A stretch of DNA of 5,726 nt, from NCBI GenBank assembly GCA_013330765.1, contig DUHU01000041.1:1-5726 (forward strand), read 5' to 3'. Numbering within the stretch: position 1 is the first letter of the stretch; the number at the start of each line of letters is the position of its first letter. Of the stretch, positions 5,290 through 5,726 are shown piece after piece. The notes beneath the pieces were generated by a model, which saw nothing but the letters and a program-made list of their open reading frames with translations, searched no databases and was not told where the DNA came from. A program made the position numbers and the translations under genes. This DNA is from Candidatus Poseidoniaceae archaeon (GTDB lineage Archaea > Thermoplasmatota > Poseidoniia > Poseidoniales > Poseidoniaceae).

Positions 5290-5726
5290 TCACGTGGCAA
5301 GGATGGTGCCGTTTCGCTGAAGCGCGAGCAACACGAGGAAGATCAGGTAGAGCGAAATGAGCATCAGACCTTCCCTCCGTCGGAATCGGTAGTTGGAGCG
5401 CATGAAGAGCAGAGCGACGCCAATGGACACGATGGTGGCGGGAATGATCAGCCCTGAGGTGATGATCCATCCGCCATCCGATACTTCCAGTGGATGGACC
5501 AGAGCCGCGATGCCAATGGACAAGGTTGGATCGGTGATGTTTGAACCGACCAAGGTGCCGATGGCGACGCCTTCGCTTTTCTTGACGGAAAGCAAGGCGA
5601 TGGTCAACTCAGGAAGGGAGGTGCCAATTCCTGAAATGGTGGTCCCGATGACGGCCTCGGACACGCTGAGTTTCTCCGCGACCTTAACCGCCAATTCCAC
5701 CAGATGATGGGCGGCAAACAAAGCAA
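5290..5726 (-). CDS. CaCA-family Na+(cation)/Ca2+ antiporter, C-terminal part
   Basis: The last 144 or so residues of an integral membrane cation antiporter of the YrbG-like CaCA superfamily, which exchanges Ca2+ for Na+ or H+ across the cytoplasmic membrane. The second alpha-repeat is complete: VIGTTISGIGTSLPELTIAL, with the ion-binding Glu in the GTSLPEL motif, followed by GVAIGTLVGSNITDPTLSIG, where GSNI is the second half of the family signature. Further membrane segments follow (WIITSGLIIPATIVSIGVALLF and GLMLISLYLIFLVLLAL), split by a basic loop (RSNYRFRRREG), as is usual at the C-terminus of this family. The frame stays open to base 5726, so the N-terminal half, with the first alpha-repeat, lies beyond the right edge; the TTG at 5721 is internal, not a start. 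It ends 41 bases before the acyl-CoA dehydrogenase start on the same strand. Confidence 0.93.
   Translation of the reverse strand, partial: ALFAAHHLVELAVKVAEKLSVSEAVIGTTISGIGTSLPELTIALLSVKKSEGVAIGTLVGSNITDPTLSIGIAALVHPLEVSDGGWIITSGLIIPATIVSIGVALLFMRSNYRFRRREGLMLISLYLIFLVLLALQRNGTILAT

Noticed and set aside
4535..5320. Long open frame (261 codons) on the plus strand opposite the acyl-CoA dehydrogenase
   Set aside because: The minus strand encodes an unmistakable acyl-CoA dehydrogenase over the same bases. The antisense frame gives a Gly/Val/His-rich translation with no recognisable motif, as GC-rich codon bias commonly produces.
5719..5721. TTG as a start codon of the antiporter
   Set aside because: The frame continues to the window edge and the visible protein contains only the second alpha-repeat, so the gene starts beyond the window.
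1..5726. tRNA, rRNA, CRISPR array, insertion sequence, attachment site or riboswitch
   Set aside because: I saw no cloverleaf-like segments, regularly spaced repeats, terminal inverted repeats, transposase motifs or conserved aptamer cores. Almost all bases are covered by coding sequence.

Overview
The window is a gene-dense, GC-rich stretch of about 5.7 kb. It holds seven protein-coding genes on both strands and no RNA genes, repeats, CRISPR arrays or mobile elements that I can see. Five genes are complete and the two at the edges are cut off. The organism cannot be fixed from the sequence alone. A secreted subtilase with an EF-hand-like calcium loop, acyl-CoA oxidation, very short or absent intergenic gaps and mostly weak or missing Shine-Dalgarno sites together suggest a marine planktonic archaeon such as the Marine Group II (Poseidoniales) Euryarchaeota. 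The oligoribonuclease, however, looks typically bacterial, so a bacterium is not excluded. All six visible stop codons are TGA.

Left part: a secreted S8 (subtilisin-type) protease runs leftward and leaves the window before its catalytic serine. A 172-base divergent spacer separates it from a rightward oligoribonuclease gene (orn). The orn stop codon directly abuts the stop codon of the next, leftward gene (TGATCA, no spacer).

Middle: a leftward two-gene unit encodes a MobA/MocA-type nucleotidyltransferase followed by an XdhC/CoxI-family protein, overlapping by 17 bases. Such pairs usually serve maturation of molybdenum hydroxylases (xanthine or CO dehydrogenase type), through molybdopterin-cytosine-dinucleotide synthesis and cofactor insertion. 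No hydroxylase subunit lies in this window. Divergent from the pair is an unrecognised acidic protein of about 259 residues, with an unusually strong but distant Shine-Dalgarno sequence and a small hairpin in front of its start.

Right part: a leftward acyl-CoA dehydrogenase, with all the usual motifs, ends one base from the stop of the acidic protein. Upstream of it, 41 bases away and on the same strand, is the C-terminal half of a CaCA-family cation/Ca2+ antiporter that runs off the right edge.

The most noteworthy points are the unknown acidic gene with its odd leader, the two tail-to-tail gene pairs with no room for terminators, the molybdenum-enzyme accessory pair without its enzyme in view, and the bacterial-type oligoribonuclease in a possibly archaeal setting.
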